From Billgrantia gudaonensis (GTDB lineage Bacteria; Pseudomonadota; Gammaproteobacteria; Pseudomonadales; Halomonadaceae), in NCBI RefSeq assembly GCF_900100195.1, contig NZ_FNES01000003.1, forward strand, positions 333,269 through 397,268: 64,000 nt of DNA, read 5' to 3'. The notes beneath the pieces are model-generated. The model was not told where the DNA came from, did not search any database, and worked only from the letters and a program-made list of their open reading frames with translations. The translations under genes and the position numbers were made by a program. How positions within the stretch are numbered: position 1 is the stretch's first letter; every line of letters starts with the position of its first letter. This document shows, piece by piece, positions 52,834 through 60,983 of the stretch.

Positions 52834-53502
52834 TCAGATGCTGTCCCAGCTGTCGGTCGGCGGCAGCCTCACCTGCTCGGTGGTCGAGGCCGACGCCGAC
52901 ACGCGACTCATGCTGGCCGACAACCACTGGAAGAACTCGCGGAACTTGAGCCCGTCGAGCCGCTTGGCGGGACGCGAAGAGAAAGCGCTGAGCGCTTCCA
53001 GGTCCGCCTCCTCGACGCCCACCGGTATCACCACCGTTTTGCGCTGCTGGGCCAGAGCACGCGAGCGAGCGGCCACTCGCTCCCAGGCATCGGTGGGCAC
53101 GCCGTCGCTGATCACCACCAGCCACGGCTGATAGTAGGCGACGCCGGCCTGGCGATACGCCGCGGTTCGTGCATCGAGCCGATCCAATGCCAGCTCCATG
53201 GCCTCGCCCAGCGGCGTCATGCCGGAAGCGGTGAACTGCCGACACTGCGAGATGTTCATGGCCGTGGTGAACGGCAACTGCTCGGTGACATGGCCACCCG
53301 CCGTGATCACCCCCAGTTCCACCGAACAGGCCGCCATGTCGTCTTCCTGAATGGCGGCGATGAACGACTGCACGCCGGCATTCAATTCACGCATCGGCTC
53401 GCCGAACATCGAGGCGGAGGTGTCCAGCACCAGCATGCAGGCGCAGCGCGGAGAAGGGTTGTCTATCAGGTCGCTATCGCGGTTGAGTCGGTATGTTGCC
53501 AT
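52834..53502 (-). CDS. vWA-domain protein (TerY/YegL-like)
   Basis: 222 residues from ATG 53502 (AGGAACCGTCG before it). A single von Willebrand A domain with complete MIDAS: D27xSxS (LVLDTSASM), Thr96 (SGMTPLGEAM), Asp133 (VISDGVPTD). The ending FFQWLSASMSRVSASAS is typical of TerY. It is the first gene of the vWA-kinase-PP2C series. It probably serves as a metal-dependent adaptor or phospho-target. Confidence 0.9.
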   Translation of the reverse strand: MATYRLNRDSDLIDNPSPRCACMLVLDTSASMFGEPMRELNAGVQSFIAAIQEDDMAACSVELGVITAGGHVTEQLPFTTAMNISQCRQFTASGMTPLGEAMELALDRLDARTAAYRQAGVAYYQPWLVVISDGVPTDAWERVAARSRALAQQRKTVVIPVGVEEADLEALSAFSSRPAKRLDGLKFREFFQWLSASMSRVSASASTTEQVRLPPTDSWDSI

Positions 53503-53676
53503 CGACGGTTCCTCGTATCCGGTCGCCGTGCCCTTGTCCTTCGGCCGGCAACGAGCGTACCACAGGTGGCATTGCCGTTGCCGCGGGACGGGCCGAAAGT
53601 CGTTGTCGAGACCTTGAATCGCTGCGTCATCACCCGCATCTTCGCGGTACATCCACCATCACGGAACGCATTGCCC

Positions 53677-54612
53677 ATGGCCATCGTCGACCCTCATAGC
53701 GGTGCGCCGCTGACGCCGGAACCGGACACGTCCAGCGAATCTTCGGCACAGGCGGATATCCCCGATGAACAGTTGATCATCGATGTCGACCGCAACAGCA
53801 TCCAGCGGGTGCTGGAATTCTCCATGCAGGTACCGGTTCTGCTCGACTGCTGGGCCCCTTGGTGCCAGCCGTGCAAGACCTTGACGCCGGTCCTGGAGAA
53901 GCTCGCTCGGGAATACCGCGGCTCTTTCGTGCTGGCCAAGCTCAACATCGACGACAATCAGGACATTGCCGCCCAGCTCGGCGTTCGCTCGGTACCCGAC
54001 GTCAAGCTGATCAGCCAAGGCGGCCTGGTGGACCAATTCCAGGGGGCACTGCCCGAGAAGGAGATTCGCGAGTGGTTGGGGCGCTATTTCCCCGCTCCAG
54101 AAGAGGCCCCGGCGAGTCCCGAAGAGCAGGCCGCCGAGGCGCTGGCCGCCGGTGACACCGAAACGGCGGGAACGCTCTACGAGCGGTTGATCGAACAGTA
54201 CCCGCAGCACCATGCCTACCAGGTGGAACTGGCGCGCGTCAGGGTAGCCGAGGGAGACCACGATGCGGCGCGTCGTCTGCTTGACGACCTGCCCCCGGAA
54301 GAACGCGATGCGCCTCTGGCGCGCGGCGTGCGCGCCAGCATCGAGTTCACCGAAGAGGCGCCTTCCCGCGAGGAGATCGCCGCCTTGGAAGGGCGCGACG
54401 ACAGCGAGGCGCTCTTCAAGCGGGCCCTGCGCCGAGTAGCCGACGGCGACTACGAAGGCGGGCTCGAAGGGCTGCTGGAGCTGCTCAGGCGCGACCGGGC
54501 CTATGGCGACGATGCCGCACGCAAGACCCTGCTGCGGGTCTTCGATGCGCTGGGTGCCGACCATCCGCTGACCGTGACCTATCGGCGCAAGCTGTTCACC
54601 CTGCTGTATTGA
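53677..54612 (+). CDS. cnoX: Chaperedoxin CnoX (YbbN): thioredoxin plus TPR
   Basis: 311 residues from ATG 53677. After about 30 residues comes a thioredoxin fold (SMQVPVLLDCWAPWCQPCKTL; cis-Pro in VRSVPDVKL), then two TPR-like units (EALAAGDTETAGTLYERLIEQYPQHHAYQVELARVRVAEGDHDAARRLL) and the C-terminal tail ALGADHPLTVTYRRKLFTLLY that contacts GroEL in E. coli CnoX. The active site here is CQPC (two cysteines), whereas E. coli has SxxC, so thiol oxidoreductase activity is likely retained. It protects substrates from overoxidation under hypochlorous stress. Divergent from the vWA gene. Confidence 0.92.
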   Translation: MAIVDPHSGAPLTPEPDTSSESSAQADIPDEQLIIDVDRNSIQRVLEFSMQVPVLLDCWAPWCQPCKTLTPVLEKLAREYRGSFVLAKLNIDDNQDIAAQLGVRSVPDVKLISQGGLVDQFQGALPEKEIREWLGRYFPAPEEAPASPEEQAAEALAAGDTETAGTLYERLIEQYPQHHAYQVELARVRVAEGDHDAARRLLDDLPPEERDAPLARGVRASIEFTEEAPSREEIAALEGRDDSEALFKRALRRVADGDYEGGLEGLLELLRRDRAYGDDAARKTLLRVFDALGADHPLTVTYRRKLFTLLY

Positions 54613-54636
54613 AACGCACTGCGGTCGAGCCCTGGC

Positions 54637-55815
54637 TCAGCCGCACAGCACGTCATCCAGGCGCATCAGTGCCTGTTCGAGCTGCAGTGCCGTAGTGCCG
54701 AAATTGAGCCTCACGAAGCCTGGCCAACCGAAATCGGCACCGTCGGAGAGCGCCACCCCGGCCCGTTGGAGCAGTTCCCGTTGTGGCGAGGCCGTGTGGT
54801 CGACCAAGCCTTCGGCATAGCGCAGATCCAGCCACGCCAGATAGGTCGATTCGGGGGCGCTCATGGCCACTCCAGGCCAGTCGGCAACACGGGCCTGCAG
54901 TGTCCGCCGGTGCTGACGCAATACCTCGAGCAGGGCATGGCGCCATGGGTTGCCGTGGGCATAGGCCGCTTCGGCGGCCACCAGACCGAGCACGTTGGCG
55001 TCCGGTACCAGTCCTTGAATCCCGGCAGTGAAGCGGTGGCGCAGCCGACGATCGGGGATCACCGCACAGGCAGCGGTCAATCCCGCCAGGTTGAAGGTCT
55101 TGGAGGGCGCCCAGAGCGTCAACGTTCGTTCGACGAGTCCGGGAAAGGCAGCCGCCAGCGGACGGTGGCATGCATCGTCGTCGAGCAGCAGATCGCAGTG
55201 CAGCTCATCGGAGACCACCAGCAGGTCATGACGCTCGACCAGCTCGGCCAGACCGGCCAGTTCGTCATGGCGCCACACCCGGCCGGTGGGATTGTGAGGG
55301 TGGCACCACAACAGCAGCCGAGTCTCGGGAGTGATCGCTGCTTCCAGGGCGTCCAGGTCGAGCCGCCAGGGCGCACCTGGCTCGGCCGGCTCGGCCAGCG
55401 CCGCCCGCTGCGGCAAACGGCCGGTACGTTCGGCCACCTTGAGGAACGGCGGGTAGATGGGCGTCATGGTCAGTATCCCGTCACCCGGCTCGGTCAGCGT
55501 CAGACTCACGAGATGCAAGGCCGGCACCACGCCAGGCAGCCAACGCTGCCAGCCGGGTTCGATGGCCCAGCCGTAGTGCTCCTGACTCCACTGGCAAAGG
55601 GTGTGACGCAAGCTATCGGGTACCAGCCCGTAGCCGAAGACTGCATGGTCGACCCGTGCGCGCAGTGCCTCGACCACCGCCGGCGGGGAGCGGAAGTCCA
55701 TGTCGGCCACCCACAGCGGCAGCACGTCATCGCCGTAGCGATGCCATTTCTGCGAGGGCCAGGCTCTTTCGCAGGGGTGGCGACGCTCGATGGGCGTGGC
55801 AAAATCGAACTCCAT
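54637..55815 (-). CDS. PLP-dependent C-S lyase, MalY/PatB family
   Basis: 392-residue class I/II aminotransferase fold. It starts FDFATPIERRHPCERAWPSQKWHRYGDDVLPLWVADMDFRSPP as MalY/PatB proteins do; CHPHNPTGRVW, VVSDELHCDLLL and the PLP lysine APSKTFNLAGL. The family cleaves cystathionine or cysteine C-S bonds (beta-lyase). Alternative reading is an aminotransferase. It ends 24 bases from convergent cnoX. Confidence 0.9.
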   Translation of the reverse strand: MEFDFATPIERRHPCERAWPSQKWHRYGDDVLPLWVADMDFRSPPAVVEALRARVDHAVFGYGLVPDSLRHTLCQWSQEHYGWAIEPGWQRWLPGVVPALHLVSLTLTEPGDGILTMTPIYPPFLKVAERTGRLPQRAALAEPAEPGAPWRLDLDALEAAITPETRLLLWCHPHNPTGRVWRHDELAGLAELVERHDLLVVSDELHCDLLLDDDACHRPLAAAFPGLVERTLTLWAPSKTFNLAGLTAACAVIPDRRLRHRFTAGIQGLVPDANVLGLVAAEAAYAHGNPWRHALLEVLRQHRRTLQARVADWPGVAMSAPESTYLAWLDLRYAEGLVDHTASPQRELLQRAGVALSDGADFGWPGFVRLNFGTTALQLEQALMRLDDVLCG

Positions 55816-55843
55816 GTCCTTTCCTCGACTCAGGGAACCGCCA

Positions 55844-56293
55844 ATGATGACCGAGACGATGCCGCAAAGCGGCTTCTATGCCAAGGCACGCCAAGGGATG
55901 CCGGGGCTGATCGACCAGTGGCGCCGACTCGGCCGCGGCGATGCCGACCGCCTCGCGCTGATCCTCGCGGAGACGGCGCGAGTGGCGCACCTCGGAGACC
56001 CCGAAGCGACTCCCGACGGCGCCACGCTCAAGGCCTGGAGTCAGCCAGGCGCGCAGAATGACATCCCCCTCTGGGCGGCACGCACCGCCACCTTCCTGCT
56101 CGTGCAGATGCCCGCTCGTCCGATGCCGCAGAGCGAGCAAGAGGCCTGTTCCTGGGCCTACTGCTGGCTGCTCAATCGCGATTTCGACAGCGTGGAAGCG
56201 GCTCGAGAAGCGTTGCCGGAGCATCTGCGCGAGCGCCTCGTTCACGCGGTCGGTGCCGCCTGGGCCGACCGCCAGGGGCTGCGCCTGATCTGA
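55844..56293 (+). CDS. Hypothetical protein
   Basis: 149 residues from the ATG pair at 55844/55847, 28 bases from the divergent C-S lyase. Soluble, helix-rich: YAKARQGMPGLIDQWRRLGRGDADRLALILAETARVAHLGD and EQEACSWAYCWLLNRDFDSVEAAREALPEHLRERLVHAVGAAWADRQGL. I do not recognise a family. Codon use (GC at third positions) fits a real gene, and the open frame agrees with its neighbours. Confidence 0.7.
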   Translation: MMTETMPQSGFYAKARQGMPGLIDQWRRLGRGDADRLALILAETARVAHLGDPEATPDGATLKAWSQPGAQNDIPLWAARTATFLLVQMPARPMPQSEQEACSWAYCWLLNRDFDSVEAAREALPEHLRERLVHAVGAAWADRQGLRLI

Positions 56294-56348
56294 CAAGCAC
56301 CGGTGAGGCAGCGCCCGTCGGCACCTCCCCCCTACGCAAGGATGACAC

Positions 56349-57161
56349 ATGGACGTTCCCCTGAGCTGGCAACTGGCCAAGCTGCTGGTCTCCATCGCTA
56401 TCGTGCTCGGCCTATCGGTGATTGCCGAGCGGGTCAGTACCCGTATCGCGGGGTTGCTCGCTGGCTATCCGCTGGGCACCGCCATTGCGCTGTTCTTCAT
56501 TGGCCTGGAGATATCGCCAGGCTTCGCCGCCGACAGCGCCGTCTTCAGCCTGGCCGGCTTCACCGCTACCCTGGCACTCGGCGCGGGCTATCTGATCGGC
56601 GGCCGCCGTGATGGGCTGCGCGGGATACTCGGCGGTACGGCATGCGGTATGACGGCATGGCTGTTGGCCAGCCTGCTGCTGACGCGTGTCGACTTCACGC
56701 GACTCTCCGGCACCCTCACCACCCTGGTGGCCATCGGCGCCTTCACCTGGCTCTACCGCCACCTGCCCGATACCCGGGCAGCAGCACGCGGCGGCTTTCG
56801 CTGGCCGGCGCTGGCCTTGCGCGCGGGCCTGGCCACCGCCATCGTCTTTCTCATCACGGCGCTGGCGCATCTGCTGCCGGCTTCCTGGTCAGGCATGCTG
56901 GCCGCCTTCCCCATTTCCATGTACCCGCTGCTGGTAATCCTGCACCTAACGCATGGTGCCGCGCCGGCCGCCACGGTGATCAAGCACTATCCGGCGGGGC
57001 TCGGGGCTTTGCTCTGTTATACCCTGTGCGTATCGCTCACCTATCCCTCCCTGGGGCTCGCCACGGGGACCTTGGCCGGATTCGGCGTCGCCACTCTGTG
57101 GCTGCTCGGCTGGACGAGACTGCAGACTTGGCATGCTCGGCGCGCCCTGGCCGGAACTTGA
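56349..57161 (+). CDS. Multi-pass inner membrane protein of unknown function
   Basis: 270 residues, about nine to ten hydrophobic segments with short loops. Two conserved-looking halves: RIAGLLAGYPLGTAIALFFIGLEISPGFAADSA and PASWSGMLAAFPISMYPLLVILHLTHGAAPAATVIKHYPAGLGALLCYTL; each has a G-(L/M)-L-A-x-(Y/F)-P motif, suggesting an internal duplication as in many transporters. AAGGATG before the ATG. No known family name can be assigned. Confidence 0.82.
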   Translation: MDVPLSWQLAKLLVSIAIVLGLSVIAERVSTRIAGLLAGYPLGTAIALFFIGLEISPGFAADSAVFSLAGFTATLALGAGYLIGGRRDGLRGILGGTACGMTAWLLASLLLTRVDFTRLSGTLTTLVAIGAFTWLYRHLPDTRAAARGGFRWPALALRAGLATAIVFLITALAHLLPASWSGMLAAFPISMYPLLVILHLTHGAAPAATVIKHYPAGLGALLCYTLCVSLTYPSLGLATGTLAGFGVATLWLLGWTRLQTWHARRALAGT

Positions 57162-57245
57162 CCTAGCGTTTGCTCGGGGCAATGCTAACAACCGGCCCAT
57201 CGTCCCGTGCCACTCTCAACGACAATGATCTGACAGGATACGCCC

Positions 57246-57659
57246 ATGTTCGTGCGCACCATCGAGCCCGCCTTCTACGACACCGACGCCCTCGGCCACG
57301 TCAACAACACCCGGCTGCCGGCCTGGTTCGAACTGGCTCGCAACGACCTGTTCAAACTGTTCACCCCGGACCTCGATCCGCGCCGCTGGCGGCTGATCAT
57401 GGCCCGCATGGAGATCGACTACCGCGCCGAGCTGCACTACGGCCACGAGATCGAGCTGCGCACCTACCTGTCACGGCTAGGCAACAGCTCCTTCACGGTG
57501 GCGCAGGAAGCCTGGCAGAAAGGGGAAATGACCAATCTTGGCCACACCGTGCTGGTGCACTTCGATCACGCCACGAAGCGAGCGGTGCCCATCGAAGGCG
57601 AGCTGCGTGCCGCCCTGGAAGCGCACTTGCAACCCGTCGAGGAAGCGGAGCAGGCATGA
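57246..57659 (+). CDS. Hotdog-fold acyl-CoA thioesterase (4HBT family)
   Basis: 137 residues: FYDTDALGHVNNTRLPAWFELARNDLF has the catalytic Asp of the 4-hydroxybenzoyl-CoA thioesterase subgroup (YDTDALGHVNN), then RMEIDYRAELHYGHEIELRTYLSRLGNSS and AVPIEGELRAAL. Hydrolyses an acyl-CoA; chain length unknown. Its stop overlaps the next start (ATGA). Confidence 0.9.
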   Translation: MFVRTIEPAFYDTDALGHVNNTRLPAWFELARNDLFKLFTPDLDPRRWRLIMARMEIDYRAELHYGHEIELRTYLSRLGNSSFTVAQEAWQKGEMTNLGHTVLVHFDHATKRAVPIEGELRAALEAHLQPVEEAEQA

Positions 57660-58135
57660 CACCGGCTGTACGACGACTGGAGCACGATGGGGCCGACTTC
57701 ACCGTGCTGCGCTACGACCACGACCCACGCACCCAGGCTTACGGCGAGGAAGCCATCGACGCACTGGGACTCGACCCAGCGAGCGTTTTCAAGACGCTCG
57801 TCGCCCGACTCGACGATGGCCGTCTGGCGGTCGCCATGGTGCCGGTATGCACTCGGCTGGACCTCAAGGCACTGGCACGAGCGGCGGGGGCACGCAAGGC
57901 GGCAATGGCCACGGCCGAGGCGGCCGAACGCGCCACCGGTTACGTGCTGGGCGGCATCAGTCCGCTGGGCCAGAAGCAGCACCTGCCAGCCTTCATCGAT
58001 TCCAGTGCCGAGACGCTCGGGACCATCCACGTCAGCGGCGGGCGACGCGGCCTGGAAATCCGCCTCGCGAGCCGAGACCTGATTCGTCTGACCGAGGCTC
58101 GCCTCGCCCCGTTGACGCGCAGCGAAACGTCATGA
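57656..58135 (+). CDS. ybaK: Cys-tRNA(Pro)/Cys-tRNA(Cys) deacylase YbaK/EbsC
   Basis: 159 residues. YbaK fold: YGEEAIDALGLDPASVFKTLVARLDDGRLAVAMVPV with the conserved lysine (FKTLV), RLDLKALARAAGARKAAMA, and YVLGGISPLGQKQHLPAFID. It trans-edits Cys mischarged on tRNA-Pro. It is coupled to the thioesterase gene. Confidence 0.93.
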   Translation: MTPAVRRLEHDGADFTVLRYDHDPRTQAYGEEAIDALGLDPASVFKTLVARLDDGRLAVAMVPVCTRLDLKALARAAGARKAAMATAEAAERATGYVLGGISPLGQKQHLPAFIDSSAETLGTIHVSGGRRGLEIRLASRDLIRLTEARLAPLTRSETS

Positions 58136-58210
58136 GCCGAAAGCGTCGTTGCGCTGTCACAACCGATAGGCCCCGCCAGCGCGGGCCATTCTTGTCATCA
58201 GGAGCCGACC

Positions 58211-58537
58211 ATGGCCATTCGCTATACTCTCTGGCTCGACCCGGACGACGTGGCCCAGCACCGTGCCGTGGAGGCCGACCTCGAGCGCTACTTCATGGAA
58301 CGCTTCGCCGACTACCCGCACATCCGCTTGTTCGGGGCCGATCCCTACGATTATGATGCGCCGTTCAATCGCCTCTACGGCGTGCTGATAGCGCGGGCCC
58401 ACGAGTACTGTGAGCGTCAGTGGTGTTACGTTCCCACGCCGGAGCAGCTCAACCGCACCTTCTTCCGCGCCGTAGGCCGCTCCAACAAGTTCGTCCGGGA
58501 TCCTGCCGATGGTGATCAACGCCAATCAGACGCCTGA
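58211..58537 (+). CDS. Hypothetical protein upstream of the DUF501 gene
   Basis: 108 residues: MAIRYTLWLDPDDVAQHRAVE, then a compact aromatic-rich part (FADYPHIRLFGADPYDYDAPFNRLYGVLIARAHEYCERQWCYVP). CAGGAG lies eight bases before the ATG. No family recognised. It overlaps the DUF501 gene by 29 bases, so the pair is probably co-translated. Confidence 0.72.
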   Translation: MAIRYTLWLDPDDVAQHRAVEADLERYFMERFADYPHIRLFGADPYDYDAPFNRLYGVLIARAHEYCERQWCYVPTPEQLNRTFFRAVGRSNKFVRDPADGDQRQSDA

Positions 58538-59030
58538 TGCTCGCCAACTGGCCATCATCGCCGAGCAGTTGGGCCGCACTCCACGCGGCATCGAAGCGGT
58601 GGCCGCCATGGACGGCATGGGCACACCGCTGGTACTGCGCATGGCGCCCATCGTCGACGGCAAGCCCTTCCCCACTCTCTACTGGCTGTGCGACACCCGC
58701 CTGAAGATCGAGCTGTCGCGCATCGAGGCCGACGGCGTGATCAAGCGGCTGGAGAATCGGCTGCGCGACGACCCCGACTTCCTCGCCGCCTACTACGAGA
58801 GTCATCGAGATTACGTCGCCACTCGCTGGCGCTGCATGAGCGACGCCCAGCGGGCCGAGATAGCACGCCTCGGCTACGAAACGGTATTGACCCAGCGCGG
58901 CATCGGGGGCATCGGCAACTGGGGTCAGGTTCGTTGCCTGCACACCCAGTACGCTCACCATCTGTGCGGGAACAACGTCATCGGGCGGTGGCTCGATGCC
59001 GAGTTCGAGGTAGCCGATTGCCTGGCGTGA
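58509..59030 (+). CDS. DUF501 family protein
   Basis: 173 residues. The DUF501 pattern is clear: QLGRTPRGIEAVAAMDGMGTPLVLRMAPIVDGKPFPTLYWL, then KIELSRIEADGVIKRLE and RGIGGIGNWGQVRCLHTQYAHHL. Function unknown. Cys in WLCDTR and CLHTQYAHHLCG could form a metal site, which is speculation. Confidence 0.88.
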   Translation: MVINANQTPDARQLAIIAEQLGRTPRGIEAVAAMDGMGTPLVLRMAPIVDGKPFPTLYWLCDTRLKIELSRIEADGVIKRLENRLRDDPDFLAAYYESHRDYVATRWRCMSDAQRAEIARLGYETVLTQRGIGGIGNWGQVRCLHTQYAHHLCGNNVIGRWLDAEFEVADCLA

Positions 59031-59086
59031 TGCTCCTCCCCCCCTGCAAGGCCTGATAGGATGGAATGCCTTTCAAGGAGGTACGC

Positions 59087-59638
59087 ATGGCGAGATTCTG
59101 TGTCTATCTAGGCTCCCGCGAAGGCCGCGACCCAGCTCATATGAAGGCAGCACGCGCACTGGGCGAGGAGCTGGCCAGGCGCGGCCATGGCCTGGTATAT
59201 GGCGGTGCTCGCATCGGCCTGATGGGCGAGCTGGCCAATTCCGTCCTGACTGCCGGCGGCGAGGTGATCGGCGTGATGCCCGATCACCTCGTGGAGCGGG
59301 AACAGGCTCATGAAGGGCTGCCGACGCTGATTCGTGTAGCCAACATGCACGAGCGCAAGGCCAGCATGGCCTCGTACGCGGATGCCTTCATCGCGCTGCC
59401 CGGCGGCATCGGCACTCTGGAAGAATTGTTCGAAGCCTGGACCTGGCAATATCTGGGGCTGCACGACAAGCCCATCGGCGTACTCGATACCGCCAGCTTC
59501 TTCACGCCGCTGCTCGACTTCCTCGATGCCACGGTAGAGCAAGGCTTCCTCAACCCCGCTACCCGCGACTGCCTGCTGGCGGCCGAAACGCCACCCGCGC
59601 TGCTGGACGCCCTTGAAGCACGGCTAGCCAGCTCATGA
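59087..59638 (+). CDS. LOG family nucleoside 5'-monophosphate phosphoribohydrolase
   Basis: 183 residues from ATG 59087, chosen because AAGGAGG lies seven bases before it; an in-frame ATG seven codons upstream has none. Rossmann-like: VYLGSREGRDPAHMKAARALGEELARRGHGLVYGGARIGLMG and the LOG signature HERKASMASYADAFIALPGGIGTLEELFE. These enzymes release adenine-type bases from (cytokinin) ribotides; in bacteria they likely act in purine housekeeping. Confidence 0.92.
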   Translation: MARFCVYLGSREGRDPAHMKAARALGEELARRGHGLVYGGARIGLMGELANSVLTAGGEVIGVMPDHLVEREQAHEGLPTLIRVANMHERKASMASYADAFIALPGGIGTLEELFEAWTWQYLGLHDKPIGVLDTASFFTPLLDFLDATVEQGFLNPATRDCLLAAETPPALLDALEARLASS

Positions 59639-59680
59639 CGGATTCGGCCACCGCCGTGAGTTCGACACACGGATGGAGGC

Positions 59681-60181
59681 TCACTGCTGCGCCGCTAGCT
59701 CGCGAGTCCGCAGGTAAGTGAGCTGCAGCAGGCGGGCATCGTCAGCGGCACGATGTCGGTGGATGCCCAGTTCCTCCACCAGCGCCTCGCGGGTGACATG
59801 CCAAAGCGCGAGCTGACGCTCGTCGAGCAGCAGACGCAGGGCCTCGAGACGAAATGCCGGCAGCAAGCCGGCATGATGGAAAAGCAGCGACAGCCAGGTG
59901 TTGTCGTAGCCCCAACTGTCGCTGTAGGCCACGCCGATCTCTCCCAACTCATCGTTGAGCCAGCGCGCCACCCGGGCCACAGGCAAGCCTTCGCGCGCCA
60001 ATCGTGCCCGGGAAATGCCATGCAGCAATTCCGCCTTGGGGTCCCAGTGGGTCCATTCCTCCAGCGGCTGCACGAGAAAGGCGCAGCTGCTGCCGTCAGC
60101 GCGTGCCAGGCCGATTTCTATCGGGTAGCTGCCGCGCCCGAACCCGGACGCTTCGATATCCAGTAGTGTCGGAAGCGTCAC
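59681..60181 (-). CDS. 3'-5' exonuclease-like protein (DEDDh, RNase H fold)
   Basis: 166 residues from GTG 60181 (start reads M/V-TLPTLLDIEASGFG); a second GTG 11 codons earlier is possible. Exo motifs: LLDIEASGFGRGSYPIEIG (Asp, Glu), YSDSWGYDNTWLSLL (Asp) and HRHRAADDARLLQL (His-x4-Asp). It resembles the small DnaQ-like proteins of gammaproteobacteria; substrate unknown. It ends 42 bases from the convergent LOG gene. Confidence 0.83.
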   Translation of the reverse strand: MTLPTLLDIEASGFGRGSYPIEIGLARADGSSCAFLVQPLEEWTHWDPKAELLHGISRARLAREGLPVARVARWLNDELGEIGVAYSDSWGYDNTWLSLLFHHAGLLPAFRLEALRLLLDERQLALWHVTREALVEELGIHRHRAADDARLLQLTYLRTRELAAQQ

Positions 60182-60238
60182 GAGAGGCAAGGATCCTTGA
60201 AAACGGGCACACACGAGACCGACGGAGCGGAGGGAGGG

Positions 60239-60757
60239 TCAGTGTCGCGCCTGGACGCGTTCACTGTCCAGTTCGATCTCGTCGAACGGCAGGTGCTGCT
60301 CGGCCAATCTCTCCCAGTGAGCCGCCTGTGTCGCATCCACGGGCAGCCCCAGCTCACCGTTGCGATACGCCTTGCCGAGGCGAGCGGCCGCCAGAGAATG
60401 GCCCGCCTCCCCCGCGCGCGCGTACCAGGTGACGGCGCGATCCTCGCGGCGCGGGTACTGGACGCAACCGTGTTCGAAGATCAGTCCGGCCTGGTACTGA
60501 GCCCTGAGATCGCCGCCCTGAGCAGCTTCCAATACGTAGCGGGCACCGCGCGCCTTGTCCTGAGGACTCACGCCACGATGGAAAAGCATGTGCCCATACA
60601 ACGACAGCGCCGCCGTATGCCCAGCATCGGCGCAACGTTCGAACAGGTGCAGGGTCAACCGCTGCGTACGCGGTGAGCGTGGCAACCAGCGCGTATGAAA
60701 GAGCTGTTGGGCAAGACGGTATTCGAGCCGGGTGAACAGTGACGATGCCTGCGTCAT
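60239..60757 (-). CDS. Sel1-repeat (TPR-like) protein
   Basis: 172 residues from ATG 60757 (AAGG nine bases before). Three Sel1-like repeats: AGHTAALSLYGHMLFHRGVSPQDKARGARYVLEAA, GDLRAQYQAGLIFEHGCVQYPRREDRAVTWYARAGEAGHS, and LAAARLGKAYRNGELGLPVDATQAAHWERLAEQH. No signal peptide is visible, so cytoplasmic. Probably a protein-interaction module. The 226 bases to the aldo-keto reductase contain no further gene I can see. Confidence 0.85.
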   Translation of the reverse strand: MTQASSLFTRLEYRLAQQLFHTRWLPRSPRTQRLTLHLFERCADAGHTAALSLYGHMLFHRGVSPQDKARGARYVLEAAQGGDLRAQYQAGLIFEHGCVQYPRREDRAVTWYARAGEAGHSLAAARLGKAYRNGELGLPVDATQAAHWERLAEQHLPFDEIELDSERVQARH

Positions 60758-60983
60758 AGCAAACAACCTTGCATCCCGTATGGTGGTCGACCTGACTCCC
60801 GCACCATCCCATGGGCGTCGTCATGGCTTGTCATCGCTTGCCGTCCGGACTCCGCCGGGGCCTGTGAGGGTGGCCAGCATACGCCCGCCTCGACGGCGAC
60901 TCAACCCTTGTCGTTTGCGGCTCTGTCATGCCCCGGCTACCATTGGCTAGCGATACTGATGACCCCTTCCACAGGAGTGACGG

